Positions 15,867 through 24,903 of a DNA stretch of 29,885 nucleotides are shown here, piece after piece (within the stretch, counting starts at the first letter, position 1; the number at the start of each line of letters is the position of its first letter). Made by a program: the position numbers and the translations under genes. The DNA is taken from NCBI GenBank assembly GCA_964352775.1, contig CAYGTK010000022.1, forward strand, positions 1 to 29,885. Reading direction: 5' to 3'. The DNA comes from CAYGTK01 sp964352775 (GTDB taxonomy: Bacteria > Bacteroidota > Bacteroidia > Chitinophagales > CAIOSU01). The notes under the pieces were generated by a model, which was given only the letters and a program-made list of their open reading frames with translations, searched no databases and was not told where the DNA came from.

Positions 15867-18493
15867 AAAGGACTGATACTTACTGGAACGGTATTCTTTT
15901 GGTCGCCGGTGGATATAACCAAAAAGTAAAGCCCAGAATCTAGATAAGAAACATCGATAGAGGTCTTATCATCTAGCAGTAGGGTAGTAGAAACTATCTG
16001 CTTACCATGAGCGGTGAATAAGGACACGGATACCGACCTATTCAACATTTCAGGATAATCGATATTGATAGAGCTAGTTGCAGGATTTGGATAAACAGTA
16101 AATGGCTGATCAGCATAGCTATTTAAGCTTGTTCCTAACGGAACAGAAAACCTAACTACCTGTGAACATCCATTTGCATCTTCTACTATTGCAGAATACG
16201 TGCCTTGGTTCAACCCTGAAAGAGAAGACTGTGTGCTATTATCTGATAGCCACAGGTAGGTGTAAGGAGCGCTACCCCCAACTACTTTCAATGCTATTTC
16301 ACCTGTACCAGATGCATTTAAGTCGGCAGTAATGGATGCTGTAATAACAAGTGTATCAGGGTTAGTAAAAGATACCGCCTCAGCATAAGTACAGCCTTCA
16401 TCATCGGTCAACTCAAAAGAATAATTATTTGGCGATAGCCCATTCCTACTTAATTGAGTAGAACCATCGGCCCAAAGAACAGAATAGGGAGCATTTCCAC
16501 CAGTAGGGTTTAGAATAACACCACCATCTGCAACACCATCACAAGATATAGGAGAAAGGTTGATGCCAGCATCTAAACTATCAGGCTCTGTAATAGGGAA
16601 AGTAAATTGACGTAAACAGCCGTTCGCATCTTGCACATTCACTAAATAACTACCAGCAATTAAGCTATCTATTTTGGTTGTTGATTGACCAGTTATCCAA
16701 CTGTAAGTGTAAGGGGTAACGCCTCCAGCAAGAGTCACCTCGGCCGACCCATCATTTCCACCAGCACAACTAACAGGAGACACCATTAATTGAGCATCGA
16801 AAGGAGTGGGTTCAGTTATTTCAATACACAGTTCTTTAGTACAACCACCATTATCACGAACGGCAAAGCGGTACCTGCCCGCAGTTAACGTGTTGAATAC
16901 CGTACTACTTTGATAATTGTCGCCATCAAAAGAGTAAGAGTAAGGAGGTGTTCCGCCAGCCGCGGTTAATTTCGCATAGCCATTAGCCTCTCCATTACAA
17001 CGAGCACCCGCAACACTATCTGCTTGAAAGGTCAAGCCTGTTAAGAAAGAACAGCTTTGCATAGTGTGGTCGGTAATTAGGTCTCCGTCTTCGTCTATAA
17101 TTTCTAAAGTCAGTTGATCATCACCTTGACACCGTATTTTCCCAAAAGAGTCTTTAGTATTGGCATTACTCATTCCTTGACCGCCTTCACTCCAAGCCAC
17201 ACCAAAAGCCAACAATGGAACTGTAGTGATTAACGCTGAATTGGTTTGAGATAAACAGCCTGCCATTACTTCTGGCAAACCACCATTACTACCGTCATCA
17301 ATACCCGTAGTGTGTGTATCGCCACTTAGCATTACTACACCATCAATATTATTATTCTGCACCAAAGCGATAATGGTATCAGCATCTTCAGGGTAACCCG
17401 ACCATGAATCGAGAATTGCGGCAGCCAAAGGAAGGCCCGCTAATTGAGGAAGTTGAATAACATTCTCTGCGGCTGTTTTATAAGATTGGTTGAATGCGGT
17501 TGCGGTAATTACGAATTTCCAAGTTGCAGTCGACTTCTTTAAATTCTCTAACAACCATTGTTTTTGGGTAGGTCCAATAATGCTATGCCCTGGTGGAGGA
17601 ATGAATTCCCAGCTATTACCATTCTGTACCAATGCATCAGCTATGGGCGAACGAGCGGCGCGATTATCCAACATAAAGAATTCCATATTACCCATGCGGA
17701 ATTTATGGAAGATGCCTTCAGAAGAATCTACAGGAGCGTAGCCAGGGAAGAATTCATAATAACCTTTGATGGCATTTCGTCTCGTTCCTGGCGGGTAAGG
17801 TATCTCAAGCGTTTGAGCCGGAATACCAATGTCTAAGTAGTTGGAGGTGTTTCGACTAGAATTGTTGTTTACATAATCATGGTCATCCCATACATAAGCA
17901 ACCCCTGTAGTTTGCAGATAGTTACGCATGTTCTGGTAATTGTACTTGTCTTTATAGGAATCGACTACACGCTCATACACCGCAGGAAAAAAATCGTTGT
18001 TGCTCGGCATGTTATCCGTGTTGTCGGGATAGCCCCAATCACCTATTTGTAAAAAGAGATCTGCTGGATGGTTTAGCATTTCCTGATAAACAGCATCAGC
18101 AGTAAAATTCTCATTTTGGCAAGATCCAAAAAGGAAGGTGTAATTACCGGTCTCTCCTTCACAGGGGAATGTTTTGAAAGACCCCACATTGGTTACTACA
18201 TTCTGACCTATCCTTACTCGGTGATAGTAAGGCGTGTTGATCGCTAAACTATCAATAGGAATAATAGTAGAATTGCTTCTGCCGGTATCTGTAAAAGAAG
18301 GGAAGGAGCGGAGGCTAGCGAAGTTAGCATCATCGGACAACTCTAATGTAAATGAAGTTGGGGTGTCTGTAAAAAGGAAGACCCTAGCCGATGTAGGTGT
18401 TATTGCTCCAACTATTGGCCCGTGGGTTACCGACTGAGCATTAAGGAAGGAGATAGAAAGGAACAAATAGAGAAAAAGAACAATGCGGCACAT
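15863..18493 (-). CDS. secreted PhoD-type alkaline phosphatase with SprB-like repeats and T9SS type A sorting domain
   Basis: 876 residues. There is a signal peptide at 1-20 (VLFLYLFLSISFLNAQS). An Ig-like PhoD N-terminal domain spans about 24-113. A metallophosphatase core spans about 118-475 and includes FGSCQN, LQIGDWGY (about 148), YVWDDHDYVNN (about 200) and SGDTHTTG (about 390). PhoD enzymes are Fe/Ca phosphomonoesterases and phosphodiesterases. From about 484 to 785 come four SprB-like repeats (for example YLVNVQDANGC), the fourth degenerate at its start. Residues about 795-876 (FTVYPNPATSSINID onward) are a type A T9SS sorting domain. The protein is therefore exported by T9SS and probably cell-attached. 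It lies 50 bases downstream of the GDPD gene on the same strand. The substrate is unknown. Confidence 0.9.
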   Translation of the reverse strand: MCRIVLFLYLFLSISFLNAQSVTHGPIVGAITPTSARVFLFTDTPTSFTLELSDDANFASLRSFPSFTDTGRSNSTIIPIDSLAINTPYYHRVRIGQNVVTNVGSFKTFPCEGETGNYTFLFGSCQNENFTADAVYQEMLNHPADLFLQIGDWGYPDNTDNMPSNNDFFPAVYERVVDSYKDKYNYQNMRNYLQTTGVAYVWDDHDYVNNNSSRNTSNYLDIGIPAQTLEIPYPPGTRRNAIKGYYEFFPGYAPVDSSEGIFHKFRMGNMEFFMLDNRAARSPIADALVQNGNSWEFIPPPGHSIIGPTQKQWLLENLKKSTATWKFVITATAFNQSYKTAAENVIQLPQLAGLPLAAAILDSWSGYPEDADTIIALVQNNNIDGVVMLSGDTHTTGIDDGSNGGLPEVMAGCLSQTNSALITTVPLLAFGVAWSEGGQGMSNANTKDSFGKIRCQGDDQLTLEIIDEDGDLITDHTMQSCSFLTGLTFQADSVAGARCNGEANGYAKLTAAGGTPPYSYSFDGDNYQSSTVFNTLTAGRYRFAVRDNGGCTKELCIEITEPTPFDAQLMVSPVSCAGGNDGSAEVTLAGGVTPYTYSWITGQSTTKIDSLIAGSYLVNVQDANGCLRQFTFPITEPDSLDAGINLSPISCDGVADGGVILNPTGGNAPYSVLWADGSTQLSRNGLSPNNYSFELTDDEGCTYAEAVSFTNPDTLVITASITADLNASGTGEIALKVVGGSAPYTYLWLSDNSTQSSLSGLNQGTYSAIVEDANGCSQVVRFSVPLGTSLNSYADQPFTVYPNPATSSINIDYPEMLNRSVSVSLFTAHGKQIVSTTLLLDDKTSIDVSYLDSGLYFLVISTGDQKNTVPVSISPF

Positions 18494-18543
18494 GATGATG
18501 GAATTACCACCGAAGTTACGCTAAGCGACTGGTTCAGGCAATT

Positions 18544-19359
18544 TTACGGAGCAAGGTCGGGGTAATTTGTTATTAGCCCATCTATACCTTTTAGCTGAAG
18601 CGCTTTCATTTGTTCGGGTTTGTTCACCGTCCAAGTAAAGCAGGTGTATCCATTTTTATGTAGTCGGTTCACAAACCTAAAAGAAGCGAACTTATGGTTT
18701 GGGTTTATACCCGCCACCTTATTTTTCCAATGCATTAATGCACCAAACCGCCATTTGTGGTCAAAGTATATGGGCAAAAATGGAATTTTCCCAACTATCA
18801 GTTTGTGGACCTTATAGTTTGGTTGTAAAGCAATAAACCCCTCTAAAAAGTGATCGTAGAAAGACTGTATTTCACACCACCCTTCGGCACTATGAGCTTT
18901 AATTATACTGTCTATTTTTTCTTCAATTCCTTCATACTCAACATTACCGATCTTTAACTCTATTAGCAAAACACTTTTTCCGTTAGTTGCTGCTATCACC
19001 TCACTTAAGGTGGGTATTTGCTCACCAGCAAATTCTTCGCTGTACCAACTACCTGCGTCTAGCTGCTTTAGCTCCTCTAAGGTATGATCGGCCACTAAGC
19101 CCGAACCCGTGGTGGTTCTATTTAAGTCTTTATCGTGTATTACCATCACCTTTCCGTCTTTAGAAAGGTGTACATCTATCTCCACATAATCGGCATTCAT
19201 TTCTAGCGCCTTGTATATGGATGCCATTGTGTTTTCAGGCGCATATCCTGAGGCCCCTCTATGTGCTATTACCTTGGTGGTTCCGGCCATGGGTTTAGTG
19301 TTTGAACAAGCGGTAGCGAGAACGCTCAGCAAGAGAATTAAAGGAAATAACTTTCGCAT
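18544..19359 (-). CDS. glycerophosphodiester phosphodiesterase lipoprotein
   Basis: 271 residues from the ATG at 19359. That start gives an ideal lipoprotein signal, MRKLFPLILLLSVLATAC, with the lipidated Cys at 18; the frame is open 24 codons further but that would bury the signal. IAHRGASGYAPENT (31-44) carries H33 and R34. VEIDVHLSKDG gives E60 and D62. IHD gives H75. Together these are the GDPD metal and acid-base residues. It hydrolyses glycerophosphodiesters to glycerol-3-phosphate and an alcohol, probably in the periplasm. It precedes the PhoD gene, suggesting joint phosphate or glycerol scavenging. It is divergent from the TonB-like gene across 96 bases. Confidence 0.93.
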   Translation of the reverse strand: MRKLFPLILLLSVLATACSNTKPMAGTTKVIAHRGASGYAPENTMASIYKALEMNADYVEIDVHLSKDGKVMVIHDKDLNRTTTGSGLVADHTLEELKQLDAGSWYSEEFAGEQIPTLSEVIAATNGKSVLLIELKIGNVEYEGIEEKIDSIIKAHSAEGWCEIQSFYDHFLEGFIALQPNYKVHKLIVGKIPFLPIYFDHKWRFGALMHWKNKVAGINPNHKFASFRFVNRLHKNGYTCFTWTVNKPEQMKALQLKGIDGLITNYPDLAP

Positions 19360-19455
19360 GAACGAATATAGAAAATGCTGCCGCCACTTGTTAGGTGTTA
19401 CCTCTTGTTGTTGACTAATAAGAGACCTCATTTATATCACTTAAAACAGAAGAGC

Positions 19456-20136
19456 ATGAGCAATTCACTCAAAGAAAGAAAAGTATGGGAGAAGAATTAC
19501 ACCCAACGAGTATTAGTAGGTATAGTGGTTGCCTTGATGTTTACCATAGGTGCTTTTAATATTACCACAGTTCCAGGAGAGACGTGTGTTTTGCCTGAAG
19601 ATACATTTGCGGAGAACGAAGATATATTTCAGACGGAACCGGTAAGGTATAAGCTTGAAAGGGAAATGGTGCCAGAAGTAAAAGAAAAGAGGGTGAGCGT
19701 AGCCCCACCCATATTTACAGACCCAGTATTTAAGGTGGTTAATAACCAAGACCCCATTATAGATATGCCGCCAGAAGAATTTATTGATGATGGGCCAATA
19801 GTTATTCCTCCTCCAGTTAATAAAGCTCCATTAGTTTATGCTGAAATAATGCCTGAATTTCCTGGTGGAAAAGTGGCTATGATGAAATACTTTGAAAAAG
19901 TAGGCATGTGTGAGGAAGCCAAGGTGCTAGACATTGAAGGAAGGCTGTTTGCTGAATTTGTGGTCGATGAGAACGGAAAGATCACTAATGTAGGTGTTAT
20001 CAAGAAGCTGTTCCCTTGTTTAGATGAACGAGTAGAAAGACTCATCAAGAATATGCCTGCTTGGTCTCCTGGAAAACAAGGGGGAAAAGCCGTTAAGGTA
20101 ATTATGCGCGTGCCGTTCAATTTTAAAATTACCTAG
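19456..20136 (+). CDS. TonB C-terminal domain protein
   Basis: 226 residues from the ATG at 19456, which begins MSNSLKERKVWEKNYTQR; an earlier in-frame start at 19375 would add a non-conserved leader overlapping the divergent promoter region. One membrane anchor lies at about 18-36, followed by a Pro-rich linker (about 90-130, IVIPPPVNKAP) and a TonB C-terminal domain (about 135-226: MPEFPGGKVAMMKYF, GRLFAEFVVDENGKI, MPAWSPGKQGGKAVKVIMRVPFNF). TonB proteins transmit proton-motive energy to outer-membrane receptors. No ExbB/ExbD or receptor gene is adjacent, so this is a stand-alone copy whose partner is unknown. Confidence 0.9.
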   Translation: MSNSLKERKVWEKNYTQRVLVGIVVALMFTIGAFNITTVPGETCVLPEDTFAENEDIFQTEPVRYKLEREMVPEVKEKRVSVAPPIFTDPVFKVVNNQDPIIDMPPEEFIDDGPIVIPPPVNKAPLVYAEIMPEFPGGKVAMMKYFEKVGMCEEAKVLDIEGRLFAEFVVDENGKITNVGVIKKLFPCLDERVERLIKNMPAWSPGKQGGKAVKVIMRVPFNFKIT

Positions 20137-20163
20137 TGACTATCTTTACTGGAAATACATGCT

Positions 20164-20676
20164 ATGGCATTGATAGTTCCGGTAAGGGGTTTCACCCCAG
20201 AAATTCATGAGTCTTGCTTTGTTGCAGAAAATGCAACTATAGTAGGTGATGTAAAAATGGGGGAGGACTGCAGCGTCTGGTTCCAGGCCATTGTCCGTGG
20301 CGATGTAAATAGCATAAGGCTGGGAAACAAGGTGAATGTGCAAGATGGAGCGATAATTCATTGCACCTACGAAAAAGCACCGACCAACATTGGCAATAGC
20401 GTTTCCATTGGCCATGCTGCCATTGTTCATGGTTGTACCATACATAACGACGTGCTAATTGGTATGCGAGCTGTTGTGATGGACCATGCTATACTAGAAC
20501 CAAATACTCTGATAGCTGCTGGTGCCGTTGTTTTAGAGAATACCGTTGTGGAAGAAGGTTGGTTATACGCAGGTGTTCCTGCCAAGAAAATAAAGCGACT
20601 AGATAGTTCACTTACAAAAGGGCAGATAGAGCGCATAGCCAACAATTACGTGATGTATAGCAGCTGGTATAAATGA
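20164..20676 (+). CDS. gamma carbonic anhydrase family protein
   Basis: 170 residues forming a left-handed beta-helix of hexapeptide repeats. The metal ligands H66 (IIHCTY), H84 and H89 (IGHAAIVHG), plus R45 and D47 (VRGDV) and Q60/D61, are all in place, so a metal site and trimer are expected. Homologues (YrdA, PaaY, Cam) range from active carbonic anhydrases to thioesterase-like proteins; activity cannot be settled from sequence alone. It starts 27 bases after the TonB-like gene and overlaps the next gene by 4 bases (ATGA). Confidence 0.93.
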   Translation: MALIVPVRGFTPEIHESCFVAENATIVGDVKMGEDCSVWFQAIVRGDVNSIRLGNKVNVQDGAIIHCTYEKAPTNIGNSVSIGHAAIVHGCTIHNDVLIGMRAVVMDHAILEPNTLIAAGAVVLENTVVEEGWLYAGVPAKKIKRLDSSLTKGQIERIANNYVMYSSWYK

Positions 20677-21335
20677 CAAAACCCAAGCTATATATTATAC
20701 CAGGATTAGCAGCTGATAGGCGCTTATATACGGGGTATAGTTTCCCAGACCATGAGGTTGAATATTTGGATTGGGTAGACCCCTTAGACGGAGAGAACCT
20801 TTCGGAATATAGTGATCGTTTGGCTTCTACTATTGATGAGAGCGAACCTTTTATTCTGATCGGCACATCAATGGGTGGAATTGTAGCGGGTTGTATTGCA
20901 GACAACAAGAAGCCAGAGAAGATCATTCTAATATCTAGTATCAGTAACACCGATCAGTTTCCACTTAGGTGGAGGGTGTTCAGGTATTTCCCAGTGTATT
21001 GGCTCATTCCTTTCAATGTGTTTAGGGGCGTTATTAAGTTCTACAGGAAAACGGCAGGTCGTTCGGCCCCAGGGGAAGCGCGCATATTTCAGGATATGCT
21101 AGCTAATACTACTTCTAAGTTCTTTAAATGGGCCATTCACCAGATCTTATGGCATAAAAAGAATAAGGTGAACGCACCCTATTTTCATATTCACGGAGAA
21201 AAAGACAGGATATTCCCCTTGAAATATATGGAGAAAGATATGGTGGTAGTAGAGGGTTCAGACCATTTTATGGTACTTCACCGTAGGAAAAGAATACAAG
21301 TAGAGCTGAACAAGATCCTTGAGAGGGTAGTATGA
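20673..21335 (+). CDS. alpha/beta hydrolase
   Basis: 220 residues, cytoplasmic. IIPGLAADRRLY (8-19) forms the oxyanion strand, GTSMGG (64-69) holds nucleophile S66, HGEKDRIFP (174-182) holds acid D178, and GSDHFMV (195-201) holds H198. The triad is complete. The substrate is unknown; esterase or thioesterase is possible. It is coupled to the gamma carbonic anhydrase gene by an ATGA overlap. Its stop abuts the stop of the convergent lipoprotein gene with no gap. Confidence 0.87.
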   Translation: MTKPKLYIIPGLAADRRLYTGYSFPDHEVEYLDWVDPLDGENLSEYSDRLASTIDESEPFILIGTSMGGIVAGCIADNKKPEKIILISSISNTDQFPLRWRVFRYFPVYWLIPFNVFRGVIKFYRKTAGRSAPGEARIFQDMLANTTSKFFKWAIHQILWHKKNKVNAPYFHIHGEKDRIFPLKYMEKDMVVVEGSDHFMVLHRRKRIQVELNKILERVV

Positions 21336-22964
21336 TCAAGGGATGATATTGATCTCTATTTCACTCTCCCAATTTGCTCTAATATCTATCTTTTCATTCC
21401 CTAGAAAGACAGACTCTGGAGAACGCTTTTCTGAGTAGCTCCCAGGATCCCACTTACCATTATTGTTAGCATCAGAGATGATTCGTACTCTCAATTTCTC
21501 TTGTACTAGTGATGGGTGTTGTGTGGTCTGTAACTGCTTACCCGTGCCCATCTTTTTAGAAACTACTGCGTCTTGATCATTAACTAACTCTAAGATGTAG
21601 TATGTGTCTATAACAAGACCATTCAGTATAAGAGTTAGGAAGCCATAATCCTCTTTCCGCTTTGTTACAACGCTTACCGTGATGCTGTCATTTGCTCTTC
21701 CAAGGTTGTTCATAAAAGCAGAGGGCGTTATCACCAGATCATAACGGGTGTTTGGCCGCCACTTATGCTTGACGATCAATGGTTTAAGTGGGTCTTTCAA
21801 TAGTTCTTTTACAACCGTCTCTTTAGTTGAAAAACTATCTTTATATATGTTAATGGAGTTGAGGTCTACCTTCTTAAGGGGTTGGTTTACTATCAGCTTG
21901 AACCCTCCAAAAAGGTCTAGTTTTCCCCCTCTCGGCTGTATTGTAGCTTTAAAAGCAGGGAGATCTTCTGTAGAAGTTAGTAGGTCCAAAAGAAATAGAG
22001 TATCCGTTGCGCCATTCCCTGGAGAAATTGCTACACGAACATCTCTTTCAGTCGCTTTGGTATAGTAAATTGATACGCTGTCCTTTCTCTCGGAATATCT
22101 GATGATGGTGTCTGTTAGCGGTAAACTGTCTGAATTCAAAAAAGTTAAAGAGAAGTCCTCAACAGGTTGCTTATAGATAAACTGTATTATTCCTGGTATA
22201 TCTGTGGAGTTTGACCGTAAGGCTTGCCTCGTGTCTTCTTCTTGATATAGCATTAACTCAAATGGCTCATTAGTTTCTGGAGTTATAACCACTGGTTCTT
22301 TGTTGAAGGCAATTCTTTCAGAAGGCACATCATACGAATAACTAAAGTTTTGATCTTCTAAAGCGACCAATTGGTATTCTCCAGGTTTAACATAGTTGAT
22401 GGAAAAGCTACCACTACCGTCTGTCTTACCGAAATAAACAGGCTTCTGCTTATAGAATGCTGAATCATCACCACTATCATATAGCATTACTAGAACCTCT
22501 TTCGTGGGTTCTTTTGTATAGCTTTCTATTACTTTACCACTTACCATTAAAGAATCGATATGGCTTCCGGTAGAGAATACGTATTGATAGTTGGAGATCT
22601 TGTTTCGCTCAGTAACATCCTCTATGGCATTGGTGAAGTTCATGACATAGGTAGTGTTCTCTCGCAACGTGTCTGGTATGTTTATTTCTAGCTTCTTTCC
22701 TTTGCTGTTGAACTCTAGGCCTTTGCTCAAGGGTGGCGATATTACTACCCGCTCAAAGGGATTAGTAAGATTTGCAAACTCATCTAATTGAATTATGATC
22801 TTATCACTCTTAAAGTTGACACTTTTGTTCGGGGGGTAGGTTCCTATTATCTCGGGTGGTGTAACATCTTTAGAACCTCCTGAAGGCACGCCTTGATTGG
22901 CACAGGCGCTGAATAATAGCACGACCAACACAAGAAAACTTATAAGAAAGTTAACTCTGTTCAT
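21336..22964 (-). CDS. Ig-like domain lipoprotein
   Basis: 542 residues. A lipoprotein signal (VNFLISFLVLVVLLFSAC) puts the lipidated Cys at 21, followed by a GVPSGGSKD linker. About 35-130 is a bacterial Ig-like (Big_5) domain (DVTPPEIIGTYPPN to NYQYVFSTG). About 135-210 is a carboxypeptidase-regulatory-like beta domain (SGKVIESYTKEPTKEVLVMLY). A long beta-rich region follows, and DANNNGKWDPGSYSEKRSPE lies near the end, a segment typical of this Bacteroidota family. The function is unknown, presumably structural on the envelope. It starts 3 bases after mnmG, so it is the last gene of that - strand run. Confidence 0.85.
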   Translation of the reverse strand: MNRVNFLISFLVLVVLLFSACANQGVPSGGSKDVTPPEIIGTYPPNKSVNFKSDKIIIQLDEFANLTNPFERVVISPPLSKGLEFNSKGKKLEINIPDTLRENTTYVMNFTNAIEDVTERNKISNYQYVFSTGSHIDSLMVSGKVIESYTKEPTKEVLVMLYDSGDDSAFYKQKPVYFGKTDGSGSFSINYVKPGEYQLVALEDQNFSYSYDVPSERIAFNKEPVVITPETNEPFELMLYQEEDTRQALRSNSTDIPGIIQFIYKQPVEDFSLTFLNSDSLPLTDTIIRYSERKDSVSIYYTKATERDVRVAISPGNGATDTLFLLDLLTSTEDLPAFKATIQPRGGKLDLFGGFKLIVNQPLKKVDLNSINIYKDSFSTKETVVKELLKDPLKPLIVKHKWRPNTRYDLVITPSAFMNNLGRANDSITVSVVTKRKEDYGFLTLILNGLVIDTYYILELVNDQDAVVSKKMGTGKQLQTTQHPSLVQEKLRVRIISDANNNGKWDPGSYSEKRSPESVFLGNEKIDIRANWESEIEINIIP

Positions 22965-22967
22965 ACA

Positions 22968-24830
22968 CTATCTACCCATGTGGACTAACAGAACAGAAAC
23001 ATCGGAAGGAGTAACACCTGATATACGGCTGGCTTGCCCAACAGTTTTTGGACGTATTTCGCTAAGCTTTTGGCGGCTTTCGTGAGATAGGGCAGTAATG
23101 TTCTTAAAGTCAAAGCTTTCGTGAATGATAACATTCTCTAGTCGTGACATCTTCTCTACTTGGTCTTGCTCCTTAGCTATGTATCCTTCGTACTTTATCA
23201 TTATTTCGGCTTCCTCTAGTTCTTCTTTTGAATAACGAGAAAGGGCTTTGTCTATTTCATCATTTAAACCAAACAAGTCGTTCAGCTCAAGTTGTGGCCT
23301 AGGTACAAGCGTTTGGAGTTTTACTTTTTGCTGAAGTTCGGCTGTTCCTTTTGCTGTTAGCATAGGGTTGGCATCTTCAGGCGCAATGCTTGTAGTTTTG
23401 AAGAACTTAAGCAGGTCATTAACTGCCTTTTCTTTCTCTACAACAGCGTTCATACGGTCATCACTAGCTAAGCCTAGTTTATGAGATATAGGAGTTAGTC
23501 GAGTATCTGCATTGTCTTGACGGAGTAGTATCCTGTACTCAGCGCGAGAAGTGAACATGCGGTAAGGCTCTTCTGTGCCTTTGTTTATTAGGTCATCAAT
23601 AAGCACCCCTATATAAGCATCAGACCTTTTAAGAACCAAGGCTTCTTCTTCTCTTATAGCTTGATGGGCATTTATACCTGCCATCAATCCCTGGCTAGCG
23701 GCTTCTTCATAACCAGTAGTTCCATTTATCTGTCCAGCAAAGAACAGGTTCTTAACTAGCTTGGTCTCTAAAGATGGCTTAAGCTGAGTAGGGTAGAAGT
23801 AGTCATACTCTATAGCATACCCAGGGCGGAAGAACTTCACAGTTTCGAACCCAGGCACTTTACATAAAGCTTTGTATTGCACATCTTCAGGAAGCGAGGT
23901 AGAAAAACCATTGACATACACCTCTACAGTATTCCAGCCTTCTGGCTCTACGAAGATTTGATGCCTGTCTTTATCTGCAAATCGATTGATCTTTTCTTCT
24001 ACTGATGGACAATAGCGCGGACCTGCAGACTGTATTTGCCCATTGAACATCGGTGAACGGTCAAAACCAGTCTTAAGTAAATCATGTACCTCTGTGTTAG
24101 TAAAGGTAATGTGGCAAGAGTGCTGATGTTTTAGTGGCTCGGTGTCGGTAAAGGAGAACTTGCTTGGGTGTTTATCACCCGCTTGCTCTTCCATTATCTC
24201 ATAATTCAGGCTTCTTCCATCTACCCGAGGAGGCGTTCCAGTTTTCATTCTTCCAGACTGGAACCCTAATTCCATTAGCTGTTCTGTAATTCCTGTAGAG
24301 GATCGCTCGCCTGCTCTTCCACCACCGAATTGCTTCTCACCAATGTGAATGATGCCATTAAGGAAGGTGCCGTTGGTTAACACAACGGACCTAGCCAGTA
24401 TTTCCATACCCATTCCAGTTCGCACACCTTTTACCACACCATCTTTAACAACTAGCCCGGTCACCATCTCTTGCCAGAAATCTACATTAGGAGTTTGCTC
24501 TAATATCTGGCGCCATTCCAAATGGAACATCATTCGATCGCTCTGTACCCTTGGGCTCCACATTGCCGCGCCCTTAGATTTGTTGAGCATACGAAACTGT
24601 ATTGCCGTCTTGTCGCTCACTATTCCTGAGTAACCGCCAAGCGCATCTATTTCTCTAACTATCTGCCCTTTTGCCACGCCGCCCATTGCTGGGTTGCACG
24701 ACATCTGCGCAATGGTCTGCATGTTCATAGTTACTAGGAGAACCTTAGAACCAAGGTTGGCTGCCGCCGCCGCAGCCTCACAGCCAGCATGGCCCGCGCC
24801 AACTACTATTACATCGTATTCTGAAAACAT
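22968..24830 (-). CDS. mnmG: tRNA U34 carboxymethylaminomethyl modification enzyme MnmG
   Basis: 620 residues, the normal length. With MnmE it builds (c)mnm5U at the wobble base of certain tRNAs, using FAD. VIVVGAGHAGCEAA (7-20) is the FAD fold. SAGPRYCPSVE is the family signature 1, and the segment ending QINGTTGYEEAASQGLMAG is signature 2. The C-terminal helical domain ends DVSVLLVHMGR. It lies 73 bases downstream of ybeY on the same strand, and a parS-like palindrome sits in that gap. mnmG is often near the replication origin in other bacteria. Confidence 0.97.
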   Translation of the reverse strand: MFSEYDVIVVGAGHAGCEAAAAAANLGSKVLLVTMNMQTIAQMSCNPAMGGVAKGQIVREIDALGGYSGIVSDKTAIQFRMLNKSKGAAMWSPRVQSDRMMFHLEWRQILEQTPNVDFWQEMVTGLVVKDGVVKGVRTGMGMEILARSVVLTNGTFLNGIIHIGEKQFGGGRAGERSSTGITEQLMELGFQSGRMKTGTPPRVDGRSLNYEIMEEQAGDKHPSKFSFTDTEPLKHQHSCHITFTNTEVHDLLKTGFDRSPMFNGQIQSAGPRYCPSVEEKINRFADKDRHQIFVEPEGWNTVEVYVNGFSTSLPEDVQYKALCKVPGFETVKFFRPGYAIEYDYFYPTQLKPSLETKLVKNLFFAGQINGTTGYEEAASQGLMAGINAHQAIREEEALVLKRSDAYIGVLIDDLINKGTEEPYRMFTSRAEYRILLRQDNADTRLTPISHKLGLASDDRMNAVVEKEKAVNDLLKFFKTTSIAPEDANPMLTAKGTAELQQKVKLQTLVPRPQLELNDLFGLNDEIDKALSRYSKEELEEAEIMIKYEGYIAKEQDQVEKMSRLENVIIHESFDFKNITALSHESRQKLSEIRPKTVGQASRISGVTPSDVSVLLVHMGR

Positions 24831-24873
24831 CTTTCTGATCTTGAACTACAAAGGTAATGCGATCCGAACAGAA

Positions 24874-24887
24874 GTTCCACGTGGAAC
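24874..24887. other. parS: parS-like centromere site 1 (perfect palindrome)
   Basis: GTTCCACGTGGAAC is a perfect 14-bp palindrome with the CACGTG core and the same half-site arms as known chromosomal parS sites (B. subtilis TGTTTCACGTGAAACA; Pseudomonas variants carry C and G at the inner positions). It is intergenic, 44 bases before the mnmG start. ParB binding is inferred. Confidence 0.8.
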
Positions 24888-24903
24888 ATGCTCGCCCCGC
24901 TTA

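Noticed and set aside
24525..24538. ATTCCAAATGGAAC inside mnmG as a third parS site
   Set aside because: It lacks the CACGTG core and differs at three of 14 positions, so it is probably only coding sequence (FHLEW codons).
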